This document shows, in pieces, positions 56,136 through 64,000 of a stretch of 64,000 bases of DNA (the stretch's first letter is position 1; each line of letters begins with the position of its first letter). The position numbers and the translations under genes are program-made. The notes under the pieces were generated by a model. That model was not told where the DNA came from. It did not search any database and was given only the letters and a program-made list of their open reading frames with translations. The stretch is from assembly GCA_021787435.1 (NCBI GenBank), contig JAJYLY010000003.1, forward strand, positions 62,001 through 126,000, in the 5' to 3' direction. The DNA is from Pseudomonadota bacterium (GTDB taxonomy: Bacteria; Pseudomonadota; Gammaproteobacteria; Burkholderiales; Gallionellaceae).

Positions 56136-56768
56136 TTATGAGGTCTTGCTTTTGTACTCGCAAAGATCGTAGATCAGGCACTCGGCGCATTTGGGTTTGC
56201 GCGCCTGACAGACGTAGCGTCCGTGCAGGATCAGCCAGTGATGTGCGTCATGCAGGAATTCTTTCGGTATCACCTTGAGCAGTTTTTTTTCGACTTCGAG
56301 TACGGTCTTGCCGGGTGCAAGATTGATGCGGTTGGCAAGGCGGAAGATATGCGTATCCACGGCAATCGCGGGTTCACCGAACGCTGTGTTGAGGATCACG
56401 TTGGCGGTCTTCCTTCCCACGCCCGGCAGGGCTTCGAGCGCTTCGCGGGTTTTCGGCACTTCTCCTTTGTGCTGTTCGATCAGGATGCGACAGGTCTCTA
56501 TCACATGCTTGGCCTTGGTCTTATAAAGCCCGATGCGCTGGATGTACTGGACGAGTTTTTCTTCGCCGAGCTCGAGTATTGCCTCCGGCGTATTGGCTAT
56601 GGGATAGAGTTTCCTGGTTGCCGCATTGACGCTGAGGTCGGTTGCCTGAGCCGAGAGCATCACCGCTACCAGCAGTTCAAACGGCGTTGAATATTCCAGT
56701 TCTGTCGTCGGATGCGGGTTGGCCGCCTGCAGGCGCTCAAATATCTCGCGGCGCTTGCTTGGGTTCAT
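56136..56768 (-). CDS. nth: Endonuclease III
   Basis: About 211 residues from the ATG at 56768. The HhH motif and catalytic Lys are in ALPGVGRKTANVILNTAFGE, the catalytic Asp in VDTHIFRLANRI, and the [4Fe-4S] cysteines in CQARKPKCAECLIYDLC. It removes oxidised pyrimidines. The start overlaps the rsxE stop, the usual rnf-nth linkage. Confidence 0.95.
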   Translation of the reverse strand: MNPSKRREIFERLQAANPHPTTELEYSTPFELLVAVMLSAQATDLSVNAATRKLYPIANTPEAILELGEEKLVQYIQRIGLYKTKAKHVIETCRILIEQHKGEVPKTREALEALPGVGRKTANVILNTAFGEPAIAVDTHIFRLANRINLAPGKTVLEVEKKLLKVIPKEFLHDAHHWLILHGRYVCQARKPKCAECLIYDLCEYKSKTS

Positions 56769-57445
56769 GCAGCAGGAATGGCATCTGTAAACGTGATGCG
56801 TTTTGCCTCTGCGCGCTGATTGAGCCAGTTTTTGCCGGCGATCAGGCATCCCAAGGTGATGAATGCGCCTGGCGGTAATATCGCCAGCAGGAAGCCGTGA
56901 TAGTCGGGCACTACGGTGATCACCAGCGACTTGGCGGATGCACCCAGTGCGAGATCGATGCCCGACAGCAGCGTGCCGTGCCCCATGATTTCGCGAAGCC
57001 CCCCCAGCACTGCCAGCACCGCGGTCAGTCCCAGGCCCATCGCCATACCGTCGAAGGCGGACTGGATGGCCGGGTTTCTGGCCGCAAAAGCCTCAATGCG
57101 TGCCAGCACGATGCAGTTGGTGACGATCAGCGGAATGAAGATGCCCAGCACCACGTAAAGTGAATAGAGGTAGGCATTCATCAGGTACTGGATTGCAGTG
57201 ACCAGCACGGCGATGATCAGGATGAAGACTGGAATGCGCGCTTCATTGGGAACCAGCTGGCGGATCATTGCGACGGCGGCGCCTGACAGCGCCATCACGA
57301 TGGTTGTGGCAAGACCCAGGCTCACGCCGTTGACGACCGATGTGCTGATGGCAAGCAAAGGGCACATGCCGAGCAGTTGCACCACACCGGTGTTCTGTTT
57401 CCACATGCCGTTGTAGAAGATGTCCTTGAATTCCTGATAGCTCAT
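56765..57445 (-). CDS. rsxE: Ion-translocating oxidoreductase subunit RsxE/RnfE
   Basis: A 226-residue membrane protein with about six helices. NTGVVQLLGMCPLLAISTSV and GLREIMGHGTLLSGIDLALG match RnfE/NqrD-type subunits. It is a membrane core subunit of the Rnf/Rsx complex. It overlaps rsxG by four bases. Confidence 0.95.
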   Translation of the reverse strand: MSYQEFKDIFYNGMWKQNTGVVQLLGMCPLLAISTSVVNGVSLGLATTIVMALSGAAVAMIRQLVPNEARIPVFILIIAVLVTAIQYLMNAYLYSLYVVLGIFIPLIVTNCIVLARIEAFAARNPAIQSAFDGMAMGLGLTAVLAVLGGLREIMGHGTLLSGIDLALGASAKSLVITVVPDYHGFLLAILPPGAFITLGCLIAGKNWLNQRAEAKRITFTDAIPAA

Positions 57446-58074
57446 TTGCGTTCTCCTGCGAACAGCGCATCGCGATGCAGCGCGAAATATTGCAAGGCCT
57501 TGTGCACGGCTTTCACCACAGCGCGCGGTGTGATGGTCGCACCTGCCATGTAATCGAATTTTCCGCCGTCTTTCTTGACTTTCCAGTCGTCATCATTGTA
57601 CTGCGCGTTCGATTTGCCATCAAATCCCGTGATCCAGTCGCTCCTGGCGATGTCGATATAGTCGCCAAGACCCGGCGTCTCCTTGTGGGAGACCACGCGC
57701 ACGCCGGCAAGTTCGCCGTTTTCGCGTATCGCGATCAGCATATATATCTTTCCGCTGTAGCCATCCGGGGCGACTGCCTCGATCACCGCCACCGATGGCC
57801 TGCCATGAAGGCGCGCACGGTAGGCGGTGGTTTCTCCTTCATTGCCAAGCAATGGATCGGGCGACAGCTTGATCGTGTCTTTGAGGATGTCGTTGTCGTA
57901 GAGACTTTGCGGCAGAATCTGCGAGATCAGTTTGAGCTTTTCGGCTTCGACACTTTTTTCGATCCGTTCGTGAGTCTGGCTGTAGATAAAGGCCAGCAAA
58001 GCCGTGCCGAACAGCGCGAAGGCGGTCAGGTTGAGCGCGGTCAGCAGCGCCGCCTTTGCCATTGTGCGTCTCAT
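57442..58074 (-). CDS. rsxG: Ion-translocating oxidoreductase subunit RsxG/RnfG
   Basis: About 210 residues from the ATG at 58074, with one N-terminal helix (ALLTALNLTAFALFGTALLA) and an FMN-binding domain. The covalent FMN threonine lies in DYMAGATITPRAVV (S/T-G-A-T-like; here AGAT). The start overlaps the rsxD stop. Upstream in-frame ATGs fall inside rsxD and are not used. Confidence 0.94.
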   Translation of the reverse strand: MRRTMAKAALLTALNLTAFALFGTALLAFIYSQTHERIEKSVEAEKLKLISQILPQSLYDNDILKDTIKLSPDPLLGNEGETTAYRARLHGRPSVAVIEAVAPDGYSGKIYMLIAIRENGELAGVRVVSHKETPGLGDYIDIARSDWITGFDGKSNAQYNDDDWKVKKDGGKFDYMAGATITPRAVVKAVHKALQYFALHRDALFAGERK

Positions 58075-59096
58075 GACCTGTCCTTTCTGCCGAATACGGC
58101 AGGCTGGGTCCAAGCATCGATCAGCGGCACGCTGATGTTCATCAGCAGGGTGGCGAATGCCACGCCATCCGGGAAGCCGCCATACACGCGTATCAGAAAG
58201 GTCAGCAGTCCTGCGCCGCATGCGAAGATCATGCGTCCCTTGGGCGTGGTGGGGGAGGTGACGGGGTCGGTCAGTATGAAGAATGCGCCCAGCATTGCGG
58301 CTCCAGAGAACCAGTGAAACAGGGGGGGGGCGTAGCGGGAAGGATCGACCAGATGAAGCGCGCCCGATACAGCAAACAGGGTGACTAAGAAAGCGACTGG
58401 TATGTGCCAGCTGATGATGCGGCGAAAAAACAGATAAAGGCCGCCCAGAAGAAATCCAAAAGACACCCATTCGCTGCCAACGCCAGCAAAGTGCCCGTAA
58501 ATCGGCATGTCGAGGATGGTCTTCATCTGCCCATTCATGTGCAGCTGGGTCTTCAGCGTATCTAGCGGGGTGGCCATGGTGACTGCATCAAGCTTGATGT
58601 CTCCGGGCAGGATACCATGGAAGATGTAGTTAAGCTGATCCGAAAAGCCAAGCGTGATATCGCCCAGCCCATCAGGCGTGAGCCAGTGCGTCATGTAGGA
58701 CGGAAACGAGATGATCAGCACCGCGTAACCCACCATCGCGGGGTTGAAGGGGTTGTTGCCCAGGCCGCCGTAAAGATGCTTGGAGATGCTGATGGCGAAC
58801 ATCGTGCCGACTACCACTAGCCACCAGGGGGCAAGTGGCGGGATGGACAGTGCCAGCAGCCAGGCGGTGAGCAGCGCGCTGTTGTCTTTCAAAAAAGGCG
58901 CGACCGGGCGGTTTCTAAGTTTCAGCATCAGCGCTTCTGTGGCAAGGGCCGTGAGGCTGGCGAGCAGCATGGAGACAAGGATGGCCGGTCCGTAAAACCA
59001 GACGTAAAACAGTATGCCGGGAATCAGTGCAAAGAGCACCTGCAGCATGATCTCGGATACGCTGGAGGGCTTGGTGATGAAGGGTGAAAAGGCCAT
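58071..59096 (-). CDS. rsxD: Ion-translocating oxidoreductase subunit RsxD/RnfD
   Basis: A 341-residue membrane protein of the RnfD/NqrB family with about ten helices. FFILTDPVTSPTTPKGRMI contains the flavin-site region. A run of nine C/G bases at 58322-58330 encodes APPL and is a potential slippage site. It begins 2 bases before the end of rsxC's stop region. Confidence 0.94.
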   Translation of the reverse strand: MAFSPFITKPSSVSEIMLQVLFALIPGILFYVWFYGPAILVSMLLASLTALATEALMLKLRNRPVAPFLKDNSALLTAWLLALSIPPLAPWWLVVVGTMFAISISKHLYGGLGNNPFNPAMVGYAVLIISFPSYMTHWLTPDGLGDITLGFSDQLNYIFHGILPGDIKLDAVTMATPLDTLKTQLHMNGQMKTILDMPIYGHFAGVGSEWVSFGFLLGGLYLFFRRIISWHIPVAFLVTLFAVSGALHLVDPSRYAPPLFHWFSGAAMLGAFFILTDPVTSPTTPKGRMIFACGAGLLTFLIRVYGGFPDGVAFATLLMNISVPLIDAWTQPAVFGRKDRS

Positions 59097-59098
59097 GT

Positions 59099-60766
59099 TT
59101 ATTCCCTGGTGTGCGTATCAGTCGAGGCCTGAGCAATTTCTCGTATTCTTGCGCGTCTGGCCTCGATATCAGCGATCTCGGCCAATTGCTGCGGCGTTAG
59201 CTGTTCGGTGTTTTTGGGCTTGATCGTGGCCGCCTGTGCCCTGGCGTGATCGATCGCCGCCTGTATCTTGCGCTGTGTCTCGTCGACAGGCCCTGTATCC
59301 GGCTTGTCGGAAACAGGCGCGGCTTCACTCTTTGTGGCGGCCTTTTCCTTGGCCGCCAGCTTCTCCGCCTTCTCGCGCTTCTCGCGCTCGAGGCGACTCT
59401 CGCGGAATTCATGACGTTCGCGCGCCGCATTGGCCGCCTTCTGGCTGGCCTGTTGCGCCCATATCTCGCTTTTGGCAAAACGGTAATATTGTACCAGCGG
59501 AATGTTGCTCGGGCAGACATAGCTGCATGCGCCGCATTCTATGCAGTCGAACAGGTGGTATTCCTCGGCCTTGGTGAAATTCTTTGCGCGCGCATGCCAG
59601 TACAGATCCTGCGGCTGCAGTTGTGCGGGGCATACATCGGCGCAGCGCGTGCAGCGTATGCAGGGCAGCACGGTTTTGGGCGGGGGGAACAGTTGGTCTG
59701 ATGCAGCGATGATGCAGTTGGTTGCCTTGATCACTCCCGCCTGATCGGATGGCAGCAGCACGCCCATCATGGGTCCTCCCATGATATAGCCGTTGGTACC
59801 TTGCAGGGCGCCTGCCTGGGCGACCAGTTCGATGATGGGCGTGCCGATCAGCGTCTCGAGGTTTTGCGGGGAGGCGACGTTGCCTGTGACGGTGACGATG
59901 CGCGAGATCAAGGGTTCGCCAAAGCGTATCGCGCGCCAGGCGCTGTAGGCTGTACCCACATTGAAGCACTGCACGCCAAGGTCGGTTGAACGCACGCCTG
60001 CAGCGACCTCGATGCCGGTCAGCACGCGGATCAGCTGTTTTGCGCCGCCGCCGGGATATATCGTCGGCACTGCGACGATTTCCATGTTCGCATGCTTGCC
60101 CGCTATCACGGCAGAGCGCATCGCGTGAATGGCTTCGGGTTTGTTGTCCTCGATGCCAATCAGCACTTCGTCTGCATAAAGCAAGGTGCGCATGAGTTCG
60201 GCGCCCGCGAGTATTTCTGCTGCGCGTTCTCTCATCAGGAGGTCATCGCAGGTGATATAGGGTTCGCATTCTGCGCCGTTTATGACCAGCGTCTTGATCT
60301 TGTGCTTGTGCGCATAAAGCTTCATGTCGCTGGGAAATACAGCCCCCCCCAGGCCCACCACGCCCGCGTTGCGCAGGCGATGACGCAGTTCGGTGTGGGG
60401 CACGCTTTGCCAGTCATCGATTGGTTCGAGTTCCAGCCATTCCTCAAGGCCGTCCGGTATCAGCGTGATGCAAAGTTCCGGCAGCCCCGAAGGATGCGCA
60501 ACAGGCTGCATGTCGATGGCCGTCACCGTGCCTGAAGTCGACGCATGCACGGCGCTTGAAACATGGCCGTCCGCACGTCCTATGAGCTGGCCCTTTTGCA
60601 CGCGTTCGCCCACTTCGACCACCGGCCGTGCGCTGTGGCCTACATGCTGATGCAGCGGAATGATGAGCTTTGACGGAAGCTTTGCCTTGGCAATCGGTTT
60701 GCCGGTTGACTGCGTTTTGCAGGTGGCAGGATGCACGCCACCGTGAAATGTGTAGAGTTTTCTCAT
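59099..60766 (-). CDS. rsxC: Ion-translocating oxidoreductase subunit RsxC/RnfC
   Basis: About 555 residues from the ATG at 60766 ([20 protein letters not shown]). The NADH/FMN-binding Rossmann region includes [17 protein letters not shown]. Two ferredoxin motifs are [15 protein letters not shown] and [17 protein letters not shown]. The C-terminal Ala/Lys/Glu-rich tail is of moderate length for the family. It should be the NAD(H)-side entry subunit. A G/C run of eight lies near 60342. Confidence 0.95.
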   Translation of the reverse strand: MRKLYTFHGGVHPATCKTQSTGKPIAKAKLPSKLIIPLHQHVGHSARPVVEVGERVQKGQLIGRADGHVSSAVHASTSGTVTAIDMQPVAHPSGLPELCITLIPDGLEEWLELEPIDDWQSVPHTELRHRLRNAGVVGLGGAVFPSDMKLYAHKHKIKTLVINGAECEPYITCDDLLMRERAAEILAGAELMRTLLYADEVLIGIEDNKPEAIHAMRSAVIAGKHANMEIVAVPTIYPGGGAKQLIRVLTGIEVAAGVRSTDLGVQCFNVGTAYSAWRAIRFGEPLISRIVTVTGNVASPQNLETLIGTPIIELVAQAGALQGTNGYIMGGPMMGVLLPSDQAGVIKATNCIIAASDQLFPPPKTVLPCIRCTRCADVCPAQLQPQDLYWHARAKNFTKAEEYHLFDCIECGACSYVCPSNIPLVQYYRFAKSEIWAQQASQKAANAARERHEFRESRLEREKREKAEKLAAKEKAATKSEAAPVSDKPDTGPVDETQRKIQAAIDHARAQAATIKPKNTEQLTPQQLAEIADIEARRARIREIAQASTDTHTRE

Positions 60767-61323
60767 GGCGCGGCAGTCTGTGAAGGCGTCAGCGCGTATA
60801 CTGGATATTTCCACTTCCAGTTACCGGTGCTCTCTTCTATGGACACCATGCTGATGCAGTCTACCGGACAGGGCGGTAGGCATAATTCGCAACCCGTGCA
60901 CTCGGCGGCGATCACGGTGTGCATCTGTTTCGCGGCGCCGACGATGGCATCCACCGGGCATGCCTGTATGCAAAGTGTGCAGCCTATGCAGGTGGATTCA
61001 TCGATCCGCGCAACAGCCTTGGGTTTGGTCACGGTCGAGCTGCCGAAAGGTTTGAATTCCATGCCGAGCAGATCGGCCAGCTTGCGTATGCCCTCCTCGC
61101 CTCCCGGGGGGCACTGGTTGATGTCGGCAGCGCCTTCCGCGATGGCTGTCGCATAAGGCTTGCAGCCGGGATAGCCGCACTGGCCGCACTGGGTCTGCGG
61201 CAGAACCGCATCGATCTTGTCGACCAGCGGATTGCCTTCGACGCGAAACCTGATTGCGGCAAAACCCAGCACTGCGCCCAGCGTGATGGCAATCGCAGCC
61301 ATAGCCAGCAATGCGCTGAACAT
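60763..61323 (-). CDS. rsxB: Ion-translocating oxidoreductase subunit RsxB/RnfB
   Basis: A 186-residue membrane-anchored iron-sulfur protein. After an N-terminal helix comes the [19 protein letters not shown] cluster motif of the RnfB family, then two 4Fe-4S motifs ([32 protein letters not shown]). It overlaps rsxA and rsxC. Confidence 0.96.
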   Translation of the reverse strand: MFSALLAMAAIAITLGAVLGFAAIRFRVEGNPLVDKIDAVLPQTQCGQCGYPGCKPYATAIAEGAADINQCPPGGEEGIRKLADLLGMEFKPFGSSTVTKPKAVARIDESTCIGCTLCIQACPVDAIVGAAKQMHTVIAAECTGCELCLPPCPVDCISMVSIEESTGNWKWKYPVYALTPSQTAAP

Positions 61324-61901
61324 TATTTAATCAACCCGGAAAATCCCATGAAAGACAGGCTCATGAGTCCTGCGGTGACCATCGCGATCGCAGAACCCTT
61401 GAAGATGCCAGGCACGTCCGCCCCTTCCATGCGCTCGCGCAGGCCGGCGAACAACACCATCACCAGGGTGAAACCCAGCGCACTACCGGCCCCGAAAATT
61501 AGCGATTGCATGAAGTTGTGCTTTTCCTGCACATTGAGCAGCGGCACACCCAAAACGGCGCAGTTGGTGGTGATCAGTGGAAGATAAATGCCCAGCGTCT
61601 GGTATAGCTCGGGGCTGGTTTTCTGTATCACCATTTCGGTGAACTGCACGATGCCTGCGATCACCACGATGAAGGACAGAGTGGTGAGGTATGCAAGGTC
61701 GGGACCCAGCAGATAATGGTTGATGAGATAGCTGGAACCCGAGGCCAGCGTGAGCACGAAGGTGGTGGCAGCGCCCATGCCGACGGCCGCTTCCAGTTTC
61801 TTGGAAACGCCCATGAACGGGCATAGCCCGAGTATTTTGACCATCACGATGTTGTTCACGAACACCGCGCTTAGCAAGAGTAAAAGATATTCAGTCATCA
61901 T
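61323..61901 (-). CDS. rsxA: Ion-translocating oxidoreductase subunit RsxA/RnfA
   Basis: A 192-residue six-helix membrane protein ([39 protein letters not shown]), homologous to NqrE. It opens the rsxABCDGE-nth operon. Its conserved cysteines would hold the membrane [2Fe-2S] cluster with RsxE. Confidence 0.96.
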   Translation of the reverse strand: MMTEYLLLLLSAVFVNNIVMVKILGLCPFMGVSKKLEAAVGMGAATTFVLTLASGSSYLINHYLLGPDLAYLTTLSFIVVIAGIVQFTEMVIQKTSPELYQTLGIYLPLITTNCAVLGVPLLNVQEKHNFMQSLIFGAGSALGFTLVMVLFAGLRERMEGADVPGIFKGSAIAMVTAGLMSLSFMGFSGLIK

Positions 61902-61997
61902 CGTTGCGATTCCCTATCAGGCGTGGATTATCCGATGATTCAGGGGCGGCTTCAACCGCTTTGTTGGCATAACTATAGGCCAAAGCGCAATAAAAGG

Positions 61998-63020
61998 TCA
62001 GGGCTGCAAGCCGCGGATCGCCTCGGCGCATTCGGAAACGAGCCTGGGTCCGCGATAGATAAGGCCGCTGTAGAGCTGCACAAGGGATGCGCCTGCGCTG
62101 ATTTTCTCGGCCGCATCGGCGCCGCTCAGGATTCCGCCTGCGCCTATGATGGGCAGTGCGCCCTGCAGATGAGCTGCAAGCTTTCCGATCAGTGCGGTGG
62201 ATTTGTCGCGCAGAGGCAGGCCGGAAAGACCGCCTGCCTCGTGTCCATGCATCAGATGCTCGACGTCTGCCCTGGACAGTGTGGTGTTGGTTGCGATCAC
62301 GCCGTCTATCCTGTGACGCATCAACAGGCTTGCGATTTGCGCGATCTGCCCGTCTTCCATGTCGGGTGCTATCTTGAGCGCGATCGGCACATATCTGCCT
62401 TGTTTGTCGGCAAGCATTTCCTGCTCTGCCTTGAGCTGCATCAGCAGGTCGTTGAGGGCTGCCTCATCCTGAAGCTGGCGCAGGTTTTTTGTATTGGGAG
62501 ATGAGATGTTGACCGTGACGTAGCTTGCATGAGGATATACCCTACGCAGGCAGGCGAGATAATCGCTGGCGGCATTTTCGATGGGCGTTGCGGCGTTCTT
62601 GCCGATGTTGATGCCCAATATCCCGCGATAATTCGCGCGTTTGACATGTTCGATCAGAACATCCACGCCTTCGTTGTTGAAGCCCATGCGGTTGATGATT
62701 GCAGAGGCTTCGGGCAGGCGGAACAAGCGCGGCTTGGGATTGCCGGACTGGGGTAGGGGGGTGATGGTGCCGATTTCGATGAATCCGAAATCCAGACTGG
62801 CCAATCCGTCTATGCATACACCGTTCTTGTCTAGCCCTGCGGCAAGGCCGACAGGGTTCGGAAAACTCAACCCCATCACGGTGCGTTTATCATCCGGGAT
62901 CGCAGGTGAGACAAGGCCGCTTAAGCCCAGCTTGTACAACGCGTTCAGGCCGGAAAGCGTCAGATGGTGCGCAGTCTCCGGGGGGAGCTTGAACAGGGCG
63001 CGGCGTAACAGGGAATACAT
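61998..63020 (-). CDS. pyrD: Quinone-dependent dihydroorotate dehydrogenase PyrD
   Basis: A 340-residue class 2 DHODH of pyrimidine synthesis, using the quinone pool. The N-terminal membrane helix region ([19 protein letters not shown]), [33 protein letters not shown] (catalytic Ser) and [15 protein letters not shown] are present. It starts directly after the ate stop. Confidence 0.95.
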   Translation of the reverse strand: MYSLLRRALFKLPPETAHHLTLSGLNALYKLGLSGLVSPAIPDDKRTVMGLSFPNPVGLAAGLDKNGVCIDGLASLDFGFIEIGTITPLPQSGNPKPRLFRLPEASAIINRMGFNNEGVDVLIEHVKRANYRGILGINIGKNAATPIENAASDYLACLRRVYPHASYVTVNISSPNTKNLRQLQDEAALNDLLMQLKAEQEMLADKQGRYVPIALKIAPDMEDGQIAQIASLLMRHRIDGVIATNTTLSRADVEHLMHGHEAGGLSGLPLRDKSTALIGKLAAHLQGALPIIGAGGILSGADAAEKISAGASLVQLYSGLIYRGPRLVSECAEAIRGLQP

Positions 63021-63812
63021 TCAGTTTTCCTCGTCGTCTTTGAGTGTTTGCCAGATGCCGTTTTGCAGCCCTTCTGCAGGCTGATAACGGGCCTTGTAGG
63101 ACATTTTGCGGCTGTTTTTTATCCAGTAGCCCAGGTAAACGTAATCGAGACCGAGCTTGCGGCACAGTTCGATTTGCCACATCACGTTGTATACGCCGAA
63201 GTGAGCGCGCGGGGCATCCGGGTCAAAAAAGGTATATACGGATGACAGGCCATCGCTTAGCAGGTCGATCACGCTGACCATGCGCAGTGTCCCGTGCCCG
63301 TCATGAGCCTGATCGAAGGGCTCGTCCTGAGCATGGCCGGGAGGATCCCTGAATTCCACCAGCAGCGTATCGATATGGCTTTGAAGCAAAAAGGTCCGAT
63401 AGGCTTCGCGGTCGTCATTGTCCATGCCGCCATTGCGATGGCGCGCACGCTGGTAGCGCTGATAAAGTTCGTAATACTCGTCCTTATCCTCGAGCGGATG
63501 CAAGGTGGCCCTGAGATCGGCATGCTGTTTCCATGCGCGCAGCTGGGAGCGGTTTGGCTTGAATTGCTTTGCCGCCACCCGCATCTGCACGCATGCATTG
63601 CAGGTATCGCAGCGCGGACGATAGATATAAGTGCTGCTGCGCCTGAAACCGTGCCGCACCAGTTCGGAATAAAGCGGCGTATTGATCAGGAAGGTGGGCG
63701 TGGCAACCTGGGAGCGCGCCTGCAGATCCGGCAAATAGCTGCATGGATAAGGGGCGGTCAGGTAAAAATGCAGCGCGGAAATGCGTATGTCGTTGAATGA
63801 GCTCATATTCAA
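63021..63812 (-). CDS. bpt: Aspartate/glutamate leucyltransferase (Bpt/Ate)
   Basis: A 263-residue arginyltransferase-family enzyme that adds Leu to N-terminal Asp/Glu, marking proteins for the N-end rule. [17 protein letters not shown] and [20 protein letters not shown] with its cysteines are typical. An ATG two codons later (63806) is also possible. It follows aat on the same strand, as expected. Confidence 0.93.
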   Translation of the reverse strand: MNMSSFNDIRISALHFYLTAPYPCSYLPDLQARSQVATPTFLINTPLYSELVRHGFRRSSTYIYRPRCDTCNACVQMRVAAKQFKPNRSQLRAWKQHADLRATLHPLEDKDEYYELYQRYQRARHRNGGMDNDDREAYRTFLLQSHIDTLLVEFRDPPGHAQDEPFDQAHDGHGTLRMVSVIDLLSDGLSSVYTFFDPDAPRAHFGVYNVMWQIELCRKLGLDYVYLGYWIKNSRKMSYKARYQPAEGLQNGIWQTLKDDEEN

Positions 63813-63891
63813 AGTCAGGATTCATGCCGCAAGGGCATTCCCACGAAACAACGGAGCTAAAGCTCCTGTTTCTGAGTGAAGGATAATTGTT

Positions 63892-64000
63892 TCAGTATTC
63901 ATGATCGGATTGCCAGTTGACCGGCTCACAGTTTAGCAACTCTTCTAGCCTTGCAATAAATATATCGCGCGGAATCAGCCTTGCGCCTAGTGATGCCAGG
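63892..64000 (-). CDS. aat: Leucyl/phenylalanyl-tRNA-protein transferase, 3' end
   Basis: The last 35 codons are in the window: LASLGARLIPRDIFIARLEE, then LLNCEPVNWQSDHEY and a stop. LASLGAR-IPR is the conserved C-terminal motif of Aat. The adjacency to the Bpt gene supports the call. The rest lies beyond the window edge. Confidence 0.85.
   Translation of the reverse strand, partial: LASLGARLIPRDIFIARLEELLNCEPVNWQSDHEY

Noticed and set aside
63853..63866. A terminator between the aat and bpt genes
   Set aside because: GGAGCT-AA-AGCTCC forms a short hairpin but lacks a proper T-run on either strand; the genes are probably co-transcribed.

Overview
The window is a chromosomal segment of a betaproteobacterium. 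The gene order lolB-ispE-tRNA-Gln-prs-rplY-pth-ychF, the birA-coaX-SPOR trio, miaB-ybeY-corC, and a rsxABCDGE-nth cluster followed by pyrD-ate-aat all fit that class. An alternative complex III (ActC-F) sits directly before sspA-sspB, where many betaproteobacteria carry petABC. Together with the Rnf complex this points to Nitrosomonadales, possibly a Gallionellaceae-like iron oxidiser; that placement is inference.

Layout. 1-3963: end of the act operon, then sspAB. 4021-7814 (minus): rpoH, a small membrane protein, ftsX-ftsE-ftsY. 7914-11916: an M16 peptidase pair, rsmD, coaD, a ferredoxin. 11913-16603 (minus): a phosphoesterase, mutM and a Gld-type ABC exporter. 16668-27690: a TPR lipoprotein, an inserted TacA/TacT-type toxin-antitoxin pair, and a long run of core genes with tRNA-Gln.

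27727-44697 is a genomic-island-like accessory region starting at tRNA-Met(CAT). It holds a P4-type integrase whose catalytic tyrosine end was removed by a complete IS21-family element, a phage-like divergent repressor pair, proA (oddly host-like), a toxin/immunity-like remnant, and a 173-bp MITE with 25-bp terminal inverted repeats and a 6-bp target duplication. The main cargo is a TetR-controlled cluster: a haem-oxygenase-like diiron oxidase, a PLP aminotransferase, a thioredoxin-like [2Fe-2S] ferredoxin and an FMN split-barrel protein. Cupin and YciI genes, a frameshifted IS256 element, a PD-(D/E)XK/DUF5655 protein and a divergent XRE pair follow. A degenerate copy of the tRNA 3' end at 44641, preceded by integrase-arm-like GGGTAT repeats, is a candidate attR.

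44815-64000 returns to core and signalling genes: miaB, ybeY, corC, a centre-deleted IS605 relic, and a coupled pair of an HDOD-GAF histidine kinase and a REC-PAS-GGDEF-EAL regulator. Next come an FNR-box-driven short transcript encoding a 30-residue membrane peptide, and a chemoreceptor with a PAS domain and a CxxCH haem motif behind a near-consensus sigma-28 promoter. Then DUF1841, nth, the complete rsx/rnf operon, pyrD, ate and the end of aat.

The strongest candidate for an undescribed system is the oxidase-aminotransferase-ferredoxin-flavoprotein cluster at 35.9-39.9 kb, with the same operator half-site in front of both the TetR gene and the oxidase gene.
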